Origin: Bradyrhizobium sp. WBAH42
GTDB taxonomy: Bacteria; Pseudomonadota; Alphaproteobacteria; Rhizobiales; Xanthobacteraceae
DNA length: 64,000 nucleotides
Direction of reading: 5' to 3'
NCBI RefSeq assembly: GCF_024585265.1
Contig: NZ_CP036533.1
Location: forward strand, 1-64,000
Made by a program: the position numbers and the translations under genes. The notes under the pieces are model-generated. The model ran no database searches, was not told the DNA's origin, and was given only the letters and a program-made list of their open reading frames with translations. Positions 32,962 through 41,011 of the stretch are shown piece by piece; the first letter of the stretch is position 1; every line of letters starts with the position of its first letter.

Positions 32962-35900
32962 TTAAGACGCCGCCCGCCTCACCTTCTCCGCCGCCGCCTC
33001 CAGCCGCCGCGGCCGCCCCAAGAGATAGCCCTGCATCTCGTCGCAGCCTTCCTGGACGAGGAGCGACATCTGGGCCTCGGTCTCGATGCCTTCGGCGAGG
33101 ACGGGGACGCCGAGCCCGTGGGCGAGGCCGATCACGGCGCGGACGATGGCGAGCGAGCGCTCGCTCTGGCCGAGAGCGGCGACGAAGGAGCGGTCGACCT
33201 TGATCCGGTCGAGAGGAAACGCTTCGAGATAGGACAGCGACGAATAGCCCGTTCCGAAATCGTCGAGCGCGATCAGGATGCCGAGCGACTTGAGCGACTG
33301 CATGGTCCGCCTGGCGCGCGGCACGTCCTCGATCAGGACACCTTCGGTGATTTCGAGCTCGAGCCGCGCGGCCGGCAGCCCGCTCTCGCGCAGCGCCCTT
33401 CGGACCTGCGCATCGAGGTTTTCGCGGCGGAACTGGGCCGCGGAGACGTTGACGGCGACCCGCAGCGGCTGATCCCATGACGCCGCCTCCCGGCACGCCT
33501 CCATCAGCACCCAATCGTCGATCTGCGCGATGGCGCCGCTCTGCTCCGCGATCGGGATGAACTCTCCCGGAGGAATGACACCGCGCAACGGATGCCGCCA
33601 GCGCACCAGCGCCTCGTAAGCCATCAGCGTGCCGTCCCGATGATGCTGCGGCTGGTACTCGAGATAGAACTCGCCCCGCTCCACCGCGAGGCGCAGATCG
33701 TGCTCCAGCGCGCGGCGGTCGCGCAGCTGCTGGTCCATCGCGCTGGTGAACAGGCGGATGGCTCCCCTGCCCTCGTGCTTGGCGCGATAGAGCGCGGCAT
33801 CGGCGTTTGCGAGCAGCGAGGCGGCGTTGTCCGCATCGCGCGGATAGAGCGCAACGCCGACACAGAGGTCGATCTTGAGCGCGTGGCCGTCGACCTCGAT
33901 CGGACGCTCGAATTGCGCCCGCATGCGCGTCGCAAGCAGCTCGGCGGTCGCCGGCAGCGGCAGCTCATCGGTGACGCCAATGAACTCGTCACCGCCGACG
34001 CGCGCCACGTAAGCTCCCTGCGCGGCCTCCTGCAGCCGGCGCGAGGCTTCGCGCAGCACGGCATCGCCGACGGCATGACCGAAGCGGTCGTTGATCGCCT
34101 TGAAGTGGTCGAGATCGATGCAGAGCACCGCGAAGGCGCCGTCCGTGATCTCCGCGCGCTCGATGGCATCGCCGAGATGCTCACCCAGCGCGGCCCTGTT
34201 GGGCAGCTCCGTGAGCGCGTCGTGGCCCGCGAGATAGCTCACCCGCTGTTGCGCCCGATTGCGCTCGGTGACGTCGAAGGCGACGCAGACATGGGCCGGA
34301 CGGCCCTCATAGACCAGCGGCCGGGATTCGATCACGACCTGGATAGCCTCGCCGTCGGCGGTCCTGTGCAATTCGTAGTCCTGCTCTGCGTCCTGTCGCT
34401 CGCAATATTCGAGCTGACGTTCGGACATCGCGAGCAGGTCGTGGCGGGAATAGCCGTAGTGCCGGCACATCGCGCCATTGACGGCGATGAGGCGCCGCCG
34501 CTTGGCGTCGACCACCCACATCGGAAGCGGGTTCTCCTCGAACAGCAGGCGGAACGAGGCCTCGCGGCGCTTGAGGTCGGTGATGTCGATGCGGACGCCG
34601 ATGCTGCCGCCGTCGCTGGTACGCCGTTCCTCGACGCGGACCCAGCGGTCGCCCGCCAGATGCTGCTCGTGCGAATGGTGCGGCAGCGCGTGGTGCGCGA
34701 GGCGCTCGGCGAGCCACGCCTCCTCGCGCCCCGCGGCGTCCGGGTATTGTCCCGCGGCAAGGCCCGTTCGAAGCATGGTTTCGAACGGCGTGCCGGCCGC
34801 AAGGGCTTCCCGGCTCGCCGTGTAGAATTCGGCGTATTGATGATTCCAGAGCACCAGGCGATCGTCCTTGTCGAAAACGGCAAGTCCTTCGGGGACGACG
34901 TCGAGGGCTTCGGTCAGATGGGTGTGAGCGGCGCGGGCGGCGGCTTCGGCCTGCTCGGCCGCCGTCTTGGCTTCCGCAAGCGCCATCTCGGTTCGATGAC
35001 GCTCGGTGATATCCTCGTGGGTGGCGACCCAGCCCTTGCCCTCCATCGGGCGATGCTTGATCCGCACGATCCGGCCGTTGGTCAATTCCACGGTGGTATC
35101 CGAATTCTCGGCGCTCACCGGAGCGCTGTTGCGCCAGACCAGATAGTCCTGCTTCGACATCTTCGGCGCGCTGCCGGCCGAATAGCGGAGATCGACGATC
35201 TCGGTCAGCTTCATGCCGGGCCGGACCAGCTTCGGATCCAGATCGTAGATCTCGAGATATTGCCTGTTGCAGACGATCAGGCGCTGATCGTCGTCGAAGA
35301 AGCAGAGGCCATGGGACATGTTGTTGAGCGCCCTGTCGAAGCGCTCGGCGAAGGCGGTCGCGGTCTGCTCTGCGGCCCGCGCGCGGTCACCCTCCTCGGA
35401 CAGCCGTCCGTGGGTCTCGACCAGCTTCACGAAGGAACGGAAATTGGTGTTGATCATCCGGGCGAGCAGAGCGAGCAACACCAGGAGATTGATCCCGACC
35501 GAGACCAGCATCCCCTCGCCCGAGAGCAAGAGGAGCGTGGCGATCGGTGCGCCGGCGATGATCATCGTCAGCCGCGTCGCGGGCGGAAAGCTGCCGAGGC
35601 AGTAGGCGGTGCCGACGCAGCCCATGAAGAGAAGCAGCGAGACCGAGGCGCGCAGACCGGGATCGACGACCATGAACAGCGCCAGGATCCAGATCACGAA
35701 GCCGGAGCTGAGCACCACCGTGGCGGTGCGAACTCTTGCAAGCTCGAGATACGCCTCCTCGGCGGTGAAATCGGCCTTCTTGAGCCGCAGCCACTGGGCG
35801 AGCCGAAACAGACAGGCCGCCAGAAGGGCGGCCGGCAAGGCAAATCGCAGCCACGCCGATATCGTGTTGGGAAGGACCAGCCCGACGCTGATGCTGTTGA

Positions 35901-36036
35901 CCAGGAGCATGGCGTAGAGAACGGGCACCTGCTTGCGCAAAACCCGGAACTGTTCGACCAGCAGCGCACGGCCGAGCGGATCGCTCGTGTCGCCCACGGA
36001 GAAGGAGTCGCGAAGCCGCGCGAAGAAGCCCATCAA
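32962..36036 (-). CDS. Diguanylate cyclase/phosphodiesterase with PAS domains
   Basis: Makes or breaks cyclic di-GMP. The 1024 residues show about five N-terminal membrane helices (40-205) and three PAS-like regions (about 235-350, 375-490, 500-610). A GGDEF domain follows (about 620-785; active-site VGGDEF, so cyclase-competent). The EAL domain (about 795-1010) has YEALVRW, EITEGV and DDFGTGYSS, all needed for hydrolysis. Both active sites look intact, so the PAS region probably decides which activity dominates. Single gene; the 3' end has been partly duplicated at 32144-32283. Confidence 0.92.
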   Translation of the reverse strand: MMGFFARLRDSFSVGDTSDPLGRALLVEQFRVLRKQVPVLYAMLLVNSISVGLVLPNTISAWLRFALPAALLAACLFRLAQWLRLKKADFTAEEAYLELARVRTATVVLSSGFVIWILALFMVVDPGLRASVSLLLFMGCVGTAYCLGSFPPATRLTMIIAGAPIATLLLLSGEGMLVSVGINLLVLLALLARMINTNFRSFVKLVETHGRLSEEGDRARAAEQTATAFAERFDRALNNMSHGLCFFDDDQRLIVCNRQYLEIYDLDPKLVRPGMKLTEIVDLRYSAGSAPKMSKQDYLVWRNSAPVSAENSDTTVELTNGRIVRIKHRPMEGKGWVATHEDITERHRTEMALAEAKTAAEQAEAAARAAHTHLTEALDVVPEGLAVFDKDDRLVLWNHQYAEFYTASREALAAGTPFETMLRTGLAAGQYPDAAGREEAWLAERLAHHALPHHSHEQHLAGDRWVRVEERRTSDGGSIGVRIDITDLKRREASFRLLFEENPLPMWVVDAKRRRLIAVNGAMCRHYGYSRHDLLAMSERQLEYCERQDAEQDYELHRTADGEAIQVVIESRPLVYEGRPAHVCVAFDVTERNRAQQRVSYLAGHDALTELPNRAALGEHLGDAIERAEITDGAFAVLCIDLDHFKAINDRFGHAVGDAVLREASRRLQEAAQGAYVARVGGDEFIGVTDELPLPATAELLATRMRAQFERPIEVDGHALKIDLCVGVALYPRDADNAASLLANADAALYRAKHEGRGAIRLFTSAMDQQLRDRRALEHDLRLAVERGEFYLEYQPQHHRDGTLMAYEALVRWRHPLRGVIPPGEFIPIAEQSGAIAQIDDWVLMEACREAASWDQPLRVAVNVSAAQFRRENLDAQVRRALRESGLPAARLELEITEGVLIEDVPRARRTMQSLKSLGILIALDDFGTGYSSLSYLEAFPLDRIKVDRSFVAALGQSERSLAIVRAVIGLAHGLGVPVLAEGIETEAQMSLLVQEGCDEMQGYLLGRPRRLEAAAEKVRRAAS

Positions 36037-36190
36037 ATTTGCCCCAGCCGCCGTGAAGGCTAGGGCAGGAGTGGCGAAGGACCCGTAAAGGCGCTTGGTG
36101 TTTTTAGGTTTAACGGAATGTCGGAAACACTGGGACGTCGATCATCTCGGTTCCCGAAATGAAACCTCGGGGCTCGGCAAAGAGCCGCCC

Positions 36191-36988
36191 TCACCCCTCC
36201 ACCCGCCACAGCCTCCACCTTTCCGGCACGCCCTTCAGCCGGTGCACGCCGTGATCGCGCAGGCCGATCGCCGTCTGCGTCGTCATCAGCTCCTTCACCG
36301 CGCTCGACACCAGGACCTCGCCGGCGCGCGCCTTCGCGGCAATACGGGTGCCGATGTGGAAGGCGAGGCCGACCATCTCGCCGCCGCTGATGGTGTATTC
36401 GCCGGTGTGCAGGCCAACCCTGATCTCGAGGCCGAGCGTGCGCACGGCTTTCTGGATCGCGCTGGCGCAGGCGATGGCGGCGGCGGGCTTCCTGAAGGTC
36501 GCCAGCACGCCGTCGCCGGTGGTGACGACTTCCTTGCCGCCGCACGTCTTCAGCTCTTTGCGGACCGCCGCGTAGTAATGGCCCATCACCTTGGTCCAGC
36601 GCGCATCGCCGAGCTTGGCCGCCTTCGCGGTGGAGCCGACGATGTCGACGATCAGGATGGTGGCGAGCGCCTGCTTGAGCTCGGCGCTGCGTGCGGCCGA
36701 CGGCCGCCGGTTCGCGATCGCGCCGGTCAGCGGCTCATAGCGATGGCTGCGGCGCCGCGCGATCGCGGCTTTGGTGTAGTCCTGCGCGGCTTGCGCACTG
36801 CCGCAACGAACGGTCTTCTCCTGCGGCAGGCGCGACCAATAGACCTTGCGCGCAGCACCTGTGCCATGCACCTCGACCGCGCCCCATTTCAGGAAGACCG
36901 CCGAGCCGACCCGCCTGACGCACCACGCCTTCGACGTGTATCCGGAGACGTTGGACTGATGGACACCGATGCGGAGGAATTTGGGCAT
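36191..36988 (-). CDS. WGR domain fused to a class III nucleotide cyclase
   Basis: The first 90 residues carry a WGR-like domain (AVFLKWGAVEVHGTGAARKV), a fold otherwise seen in poly(ADP-ribose) polymerases and some DNA-binding proteins. Residues about 105-265 are an adenylyl/guanylyl cyclase: ILIVDIVGSTAKAAKLGD (metal Asp), VTTGDGVLATF (second Asp) and a GLAFHIGTRIAAKA segment. In that last segment the usual transition-state Asn is His, a variation I recall in rhizobial cyclases. 265 residues, no membrane helix. The WGR-cyclase fusion is unusual. Divergent from the small CxxC gene at 37137. Confidence 0.8.
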   Translation of the reverse strand: MPKFLRIGVHQSNVSGYTSKAWCVRRVGSAVFLKWGAVEVHGTGAARKVYWSRLPQEKTVRCGSAQAAQDYTKAAIARRRSHRYEPLTGAIANRRPSAARSAELKQALATILIVDIVGSTAKAAKLGDARWTKVMGHYYAAVRKELKTCGGKEVVTTGDGVLATFRKPAAAIACASAIQKAVRTLGLEIRVGLHTGEYTISGGEMVGLAFHIGTRIAAKARAGEVLVSSAVKELMTTQTAIGLRDHGVHRLKGVPERWRLWRVEG

Positions 36989-37136
36989 GAAGGCGCGGCC
37001 GATGGAAGGACCGTTGGACGATGTGCGCCAAGCCTATTCGGAGAGTTCCGCATCGGCAATAGGCGCTCGGTTCTCTGGCCGACCGATTGGCACTTTCTGC
37101 GGCAAGGCGCGTTGCGGTGTTTTCGAGGAGGCGCAG

Positions 37137-37343
37137 ATGACCAAGACGAAGGCTGCCCACGCGCAAGACGTAAAGATCCCGACGCAAGCAGCGCTCAATC
37201 CCGGTGACGAAGCCCCGCCCGGAACCAAGGGCACCGGCGAAGACGTCTGTCCCGATTGTCACGGCAAGGGGCGCATCGATGGCGCGCCTTGCGCGACCTG
37301 CGGCGGGAGCGGCACCATCACGCGGGCGGTCGGCGGCGCCTGA
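37137..37343 (+). CDS. Small DnaJ-type zinc-finger protein, 68 aa
   Basis: From ATG 37137 (GAGGCGCAG upstream) the product has a disordered head, then CPDCHGKGRIDG and CATCGGSGTI, two CxxCxGxG motifs like the zinc-binding repeats of DnaJ. Four Cys are enough for one zinc ion. Such stand-alone proteins are common in rhizobia; the role is not established (possibly disulfide or metal handling). It lies 45 bases before the next small gene, so they may be co-transcribed. Confidence 0.65.
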   Translation: MTKTKAAHAQDVKIPTQAALNPGDEAPPGTKGTGEDVCPDCHGKGRIDGAPCATCGGSGTITRAVGGA

Positions 37344-37388
37344 CGCCGCCTCGTGTGTTTTCCGCAACTGGATGCAGTGAGGCGCGCC

Positions 37389-37568
37389 ATGAACAAGACG
37401 ACCGGACTGACACCCGACGATTTTCCGATTGAAGCCGACAAGGACAAGCTGAAGACCCACAAGGGCGAGCCGGTGGCCTCGGCCGAGACCGAGCAGATCG
37501 CGGACGAGCTCGCCGACCGGCTGAACGAGCACGCGCACCAGGAAGAGCAGGATCGCTGGTCGGCGTAG
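37389..37568 (+). CDS. Small acidic protein, 59 aa
   Basis: ATG 37389 follows GAGGCGCGCC. The product starts MNKTTGLTPDDFPIEADKDK, is acidic, and has a C-terminal helix (SAETEQIADELADRLNEHAH). No Cys and no membrane helix. This type of protein is conserved among Bradyrhizobium small proteins as I recall it, without a known function. Follows the zinc-finger gene. Confidence 0.55.
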   Translation: MNKTTGLTPDDFPIEADKDKLKTHKGEPVASAETEQIADELADRLNEHAHQEEQDRWSA

Positions 37569-37733
37569 TTCAGCGGGTTTGCGGCCGCGCCATCGGATTT
37601 GGAACGACCACGCGCTGCCGCGCATTGGCCTTTCGCCGGCGTCTCACCATTCCGGCAAATGGCGGCCCCGGCTCAAAGCCCCGCCCCCGGACCGCCGGGC
37701 CGGGGCCGCCTGGGGCCGAGCACAGGAGCGGAC

Positions 37734-38027
37734 ATGAAAGCACTCGTCATCGCAGGGCTCATCGCGGCTCTCGCCTCGTCTCCTTCCGCCTTCGCGCAAA
37801 GCGGCGCGGGTGCGTCGAGGACGGGCTCGAGCATCAATTCGACCGGCACCGGCGGCACCACCGGCGCGGGCGCCTCCAGCCTCAATACCTCGTCGGACGC
37901 CAACAGCGGCGGCGCGAATGCACCGGCGAAGTCGTCAACGATGAGGCCGGGCGACAACGATCCGGCCAGGCAAACCCAGGGCGGCCAGCAGGCCCTGCCG
38001 AACACCAGCGGAACTAACCGGAAGTAG
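37734..38027 (+). CDS. Small secreted Gly/Ser-rich protein, 97 aa
   Basis: From ATG 37734 (AGGAGCGGAC upstream) the protein has a Sec signal peptide (MKALVIAGLIAALASSPSAF, then AQ at the cleavage site). A low-complexity mature part follows (SGAGASRTGSSINSTGTGGT, then Ser/Asn/Pro repeats). No Cys, no folded domain. It is a periplasmic or secreted disordered protein of unknown role. The last 14 bases overlap the end of the convergent cyclase gene. Confidence 0.6.
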   Translation: MKALVIAGLIAALASSPSAFAQSGAGASRTGSSINSTGTGGTTGAGASSLNTSSDANSGGANAPAKSSTMRPGDNDPARQTQGGQQALPNTSGTNRK

Positions 38028-39219
38028 CGCGAGCCGGATAGGCATACAGCTCGATCGGAGCGTTGAAGCCGCGCACCTCGTGGCTGCCGACATGCTCCAG
38101 CGCGAACTGCTTCTCGACCAGCTCGGCGAAATCGCGTGACAGCAGCACGTTCCTGCCGAGCGTCTTGGTCAGTGTCTCCAGGCGGGAGGCCATGTTGACG
38201 GCCGGGCCGATCACCGTGAAGTCGAGCCGCCTGGCCGATCCGATATTGCCGTACATGACGTCGCCAACGTGGACGCCGATGCCGTAATTCAGCGGCGCGC
38301 GGCCGCTTCCGCTGTTCCGCTCGTTGAGCGCGGCCATGGCTCCCCTCGCCTCCCCCACCGCGTGCAGCAGATTGGCGCAGGCGTTCGGCTGATGCAGCGG
38401 GAAGATGGCGAGCAGCCCGTCGCCGATGAATTTGAGGATCTCGCCGCCGTGCCGCGCGATCGGCTCCGACATCGCGTCGAAATAGTCGTTGAGCAGGTCG
38501 ATCACGTCGTCGCGCGGCCAGTTGTCGGAGATCTTGGTGAAGTCCCTGAGGTCGCAGATCATGATCGCGGCGCGCACCGTCGTGCCGCTGCCGCGCCTTG
38601 TGGCGCCGGCCAGGATCAGCTCGCCGGCATGCGTGCCGACATAGGTCTCCAGCAGCGTGCGCGCCAGCCGGTTCTTGATGCGGATCTCGCTGACCAATGC
38701 CAGCACCGGCAACAGCTTCTTCAGGCCGGCGACATGCGCATCGTCGAACCCGCCGGGCCGGGCGGTCGCGAAAGTGACGATGTGCCGCTTGCCGAGCGTA
38801 TGGTAGAGCGGCCAGGCGACATAGTCGGTCAGGCCCTTGGCCCGCATCTCGTCATAGAGGGCGTGCTTGCGGCGATGCGCGGAATCCTGCGCGAGCCGCT
38901 CGCGCACCTCGGCGGCGCCGTCATGGATCTCGTTGGCGGCGCTGCCGATATATTCGGATCGCTCGCGCACATCGTAGTCGACCAACGCAATCTCCGCCTC
39001 GCGCATCCCGTCGGACCACATCATCCGGGCGCCCAGCCATTGCGGGTGATTGATCAGCACATGGAGCGTCGCGCGCTGCACCGGAATGCCCGCCTGCTGC
39101 AGGCGGATGCACATCTGCGCGAAGATGTCGTCGATGTAGCGCTCGTCGCGCGTGCCGTTGGTCAGCCAGTCGATGACGCCGTCGGCCTGCGTGGGGGCGT
39201 ATGTATCTGGCGCATTCAT
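38014..39219 (-). CDS. Class III adenylate/guanylate cyclase, 401 aa
   Basis: I start at ATG 39219 (MNAPDTYAPTQADGVIDW). The N-terminal 170 residues are a GAF-like sensor part with IALVDYDVRERSEYIGSAAN. The C-terminal catalytic domain has MICDLRDFTKISDNWP, IGDGLLAIFP and GPAVNMASRLE, so both metal Asp and the transition-state Asn and Arg are present. No membrane helix is seen, so it is likely cytosolic and makes cAMP or cGMP. A ribosome site GAGGGGCAGGAT lies just before the ATG. Single gene. Confidence 0.88.
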   Translation of the reverse strand: MNAPDTYAPTQADGVIDWLTNGTRDERYIDDIFAQMCIRLQQAGIPVQRATLHVLINHPQWLGARMMWSDGMREAEIALVDYDVRERSEYIGSAANEIHDGAAEVRERLAQDSAHRRKHALYDEMRAKGLTDYVAWPLYHTLGKRHIVTFATARPGGFDDAHVAGLKKLLPVLALVSEIRIKNRLARTLLETYVGTHAGELILAGATRRGSGTTVRAAIMICDLRDFTKISDNWPRDDVIDLLNDYFDAMSEPIARHGGEILKFIGDGLLAIFPLHQPNACANLLHAVGEARGAMAALNERNSGSGRAPLNYGIGVHVGDVMYGNIGSARRLDFTVIGPAVNMASRLETLTKTLGRNVLLSRDFAELVEKQFALEHVGSHEVRGFNAPIELYAYPARATSG

Positions 39220-39322
39220 ATCCTGCCCCTCGGGGTGCGGTCTTTGCGAAGCAGATATCGTGCGCCGGCCGGGCGGCGTCAACCTAGCCAGTTGCACGGA
39301 TTGTGCGCATTGGTCTGAAGTT

Positions 39323-39907
39323 CTACCCCAAAAGCCGGATCGACCCCAGCACCGCCAGGCCCGAGACGAGCACGAGCTGCGACGGCCCGGCCAGCTCGAG
39401 CTTCAGCGCGCCGGTGCTGGGAATCGAAAAATCCTCATGGTCGAGACGGATGCGGCATTCGCCACGCGGGGCGTAGACCAGATGCGTGCCGGCGGCGAGC
39501 GGCCTTTCGCCGGGCTCCTTCAGCGCGAGGAGGTCGATCTCCGCCGCACCGCGCCGCGCCATGAGGTTCACGACCTCGACGGGACCCGCCTCGAGCTCGG
39601 TCACGATCTCGAGCTCACCGGTGAAACGCACCGTCGTAAAAGGTTCGCGTTCGTCGAATTCCTGCGTCGGCGACTTCAGCACCAGTCCGCGCCCCTCGAC
39701 CACCATCTGCAAGCGGTCGATGCCGGGCATATGGGAGAAGGGACCAGGCGCAAGAATCGGCGTCGACGCAAAGCGCCAGAGCAGGCTGTCCCAGTCCTTC
39801 CGCGGCGCATCGGCCCGATGAGCGTCGGCGATGTCGGTGAAGATGCCGCCGCCGTTCTTCCACGGCGCGCGGGTGTAGCTTTCAGGATTGAGCAGCGTTG
39901 CCTTCAT
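39323..39907 (-). CDS. hutD: HutD family protein
   Basis: A 194-residue cupin-like HutD/Ves protein. The start at 39907 gives LLNPESYTRAPWKNGGGIFT, the family N-terminus (W-K-N-G-G-G). GPFSHMPGIDRLQMVVEGRG, FTTVRFTGELEIVTELEAGP and the MARRGAAEID segment follow. HutD is linked to histidine use in some bacteria, but its reaction is unknown, and no hut genes lie here. The start overlaps the end of the alpha/beta hydrolase gene by 26 bases, so the two form one transcript. Confidence 0.85.
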   Translation of the reverse strand: MKATLLNPESYTRAPWKNGGGIFTDIADAHRADAPRKDWDSLLWRFASTPILAPGPFSHMPGIDRLQMVVEGRGLVLKSPTQEFDEREPFTTVRFTGELEIVTELEAGPVEVVNLMARRGAAEIDLLALKEPGERPLAAGTHLVYAPRGECRIRLDHEDFSIPSTGALKLELAGPSQLVLVSGLAVLGSIRLLG

Positions 39908-40835
39908 GGAGATCCCTGATGCGATGAGGTTGCGGAGCATCGTCGCGCCCGTCCAGGAACGGCTCGGCCGCCTTGCGCACAGCGTCCAGATGCGTGAACA
40001 GCGAGACGTGACCGCCGTCGGGGAGCGCCAGCAGCTTCGCCTGCGGGATTGCGCGGCAGACGTTCTCGGCATGCGAGAAGGCCACCACGTCGTCGGCGCG
40101 GCCGTGCACGACGAGAGCAGGCGCCGAGACCGTTCCTGCGGGCAATTGCTCCAGCGCGGCAAATTGCGCGATGTCGTTGACGGTCCCGGGGATCCTGGCG
40201 TGCAGATGCTCGAGCACGCTCGACTGCAAGGTGCGCAATAAGAGAGCTGCCTCGGGATGGCGCAAGGTTCGTTCGCGCATCGCGTCATCGGGAATCGCGC
40301 GGCGCGCACCGGATTGCGGATTTCGTTCAGCTCGCCACTTCAGGAGCCGAGGCAATCCGGGAAGACGCGCAAGATGGCGCATTATGCGCAGCCGCCCGGC
40401 GATGTCCGGCGGCGTTTGCAGTCGCCCCGTGCAGGCCGACACCAGCACCAGCGAGCGGCAGCGCGAGGGATGCCGCGCGGCAAATTGCAGCGCCGAGGGG
40501 CCGCCGGCCGAGACCGCGACGACCGCCGCATTGGAGATCCCGAGCGCATCGAGCAACTCGCGATAGAGATCAGCCTGCTCGTCGGGCGAGGCACCGAGCT
40601 CCAGGCGCGAGCCGAGATAGCCCGGGCGAGACACGGCCACCACCCGCTTGTCGCCGAGCGTCGAGGCGAGCGCACGCGCGAGCAGCCAGGATTGGTCGTG
40701 GCCGCCCATGCCACCATGAATGGCGAGGATGGCGGGCCCCTCGCCTGCGACCGCGCATTGGAAGATCCCGCGGGAGGTCTGCACCGAGACCGGAGCAGGC
40801 CCGGCGAGCGGCAATGCATCCGGATTTGCGGTCAT
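39882..40835 (-). CDS. Alpha/beta hydrolase
   Basis: A 317-residue hydrolase of the alpha/beta fold. Visible are HGGMGGHDQ (oxyanion side), the nucleophile elbow VSAGGPS with catalytic Ser, the acid in VVHGRADDVV and the His in LPDGGHVSLF. The order and spacing fit a proline-iminopeptidase or lactonase-like esterase; the substrate cannot be told. No signal peptide. First gene of the pair with hutD. Confidence 0.85.
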   Translation of the reverse strand: MTANPDALPLAGPAPVSVQTSRGIFQCAVAGEGPAILAIHGGMGGHDQSWLLARALASTLGDKRVVAVSRPGYLGSRLELGASPDEQADLYRELLDALGISNAAVVAVSAGGPSALQFAARHPSRCRSLVLVSACTGRLQTPPDIAGRLRIMRHLARLPGLPRLLKWRAERNPQSGARRAIPDDAMRERTLRHPEAALLLRTLQSSVLEHLHARIPGTVNDIAQFAALEQLPAGTVSAPALVVHGRADDVVAFSHAENVCRAIPQAKLLALPDGGHVSLFTHLDAVRKAAEPFLDGRDDAPQPHRIRDLHEGNAAQS

Positions 40836-41011
40836 GTCGCGCCTTCCACGCCTCGAGTGCGCCGGCCTTGAGATGACGCAGAAGCTTCGCGGGACGCTGA
40901 CGCCTGGGTGACCTGCAGACCCAGGCGATCCTTACTATGGGCCCCCGGCGAGCTCAAGGGCTCGGCCTGCGGAATGCGCGGCACGCGCATGACGTCGCAA
41001 AATCCGCGCGG

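Noticed and set aside
32876..33514. Arg-rich 212-codon minus-strand frame
   Set aside because: Overlaps the EAL gene out of phase on the same strand; composition is that of a shifted reading.
33592..36063. 823-codon open frame on the plus strand
   Set aside because: Opposite to the PAS-GGDEF-EAL gene, with Arg/Asp/Gly-rich composition and no domain; a shadow of GC-rich codon bias.
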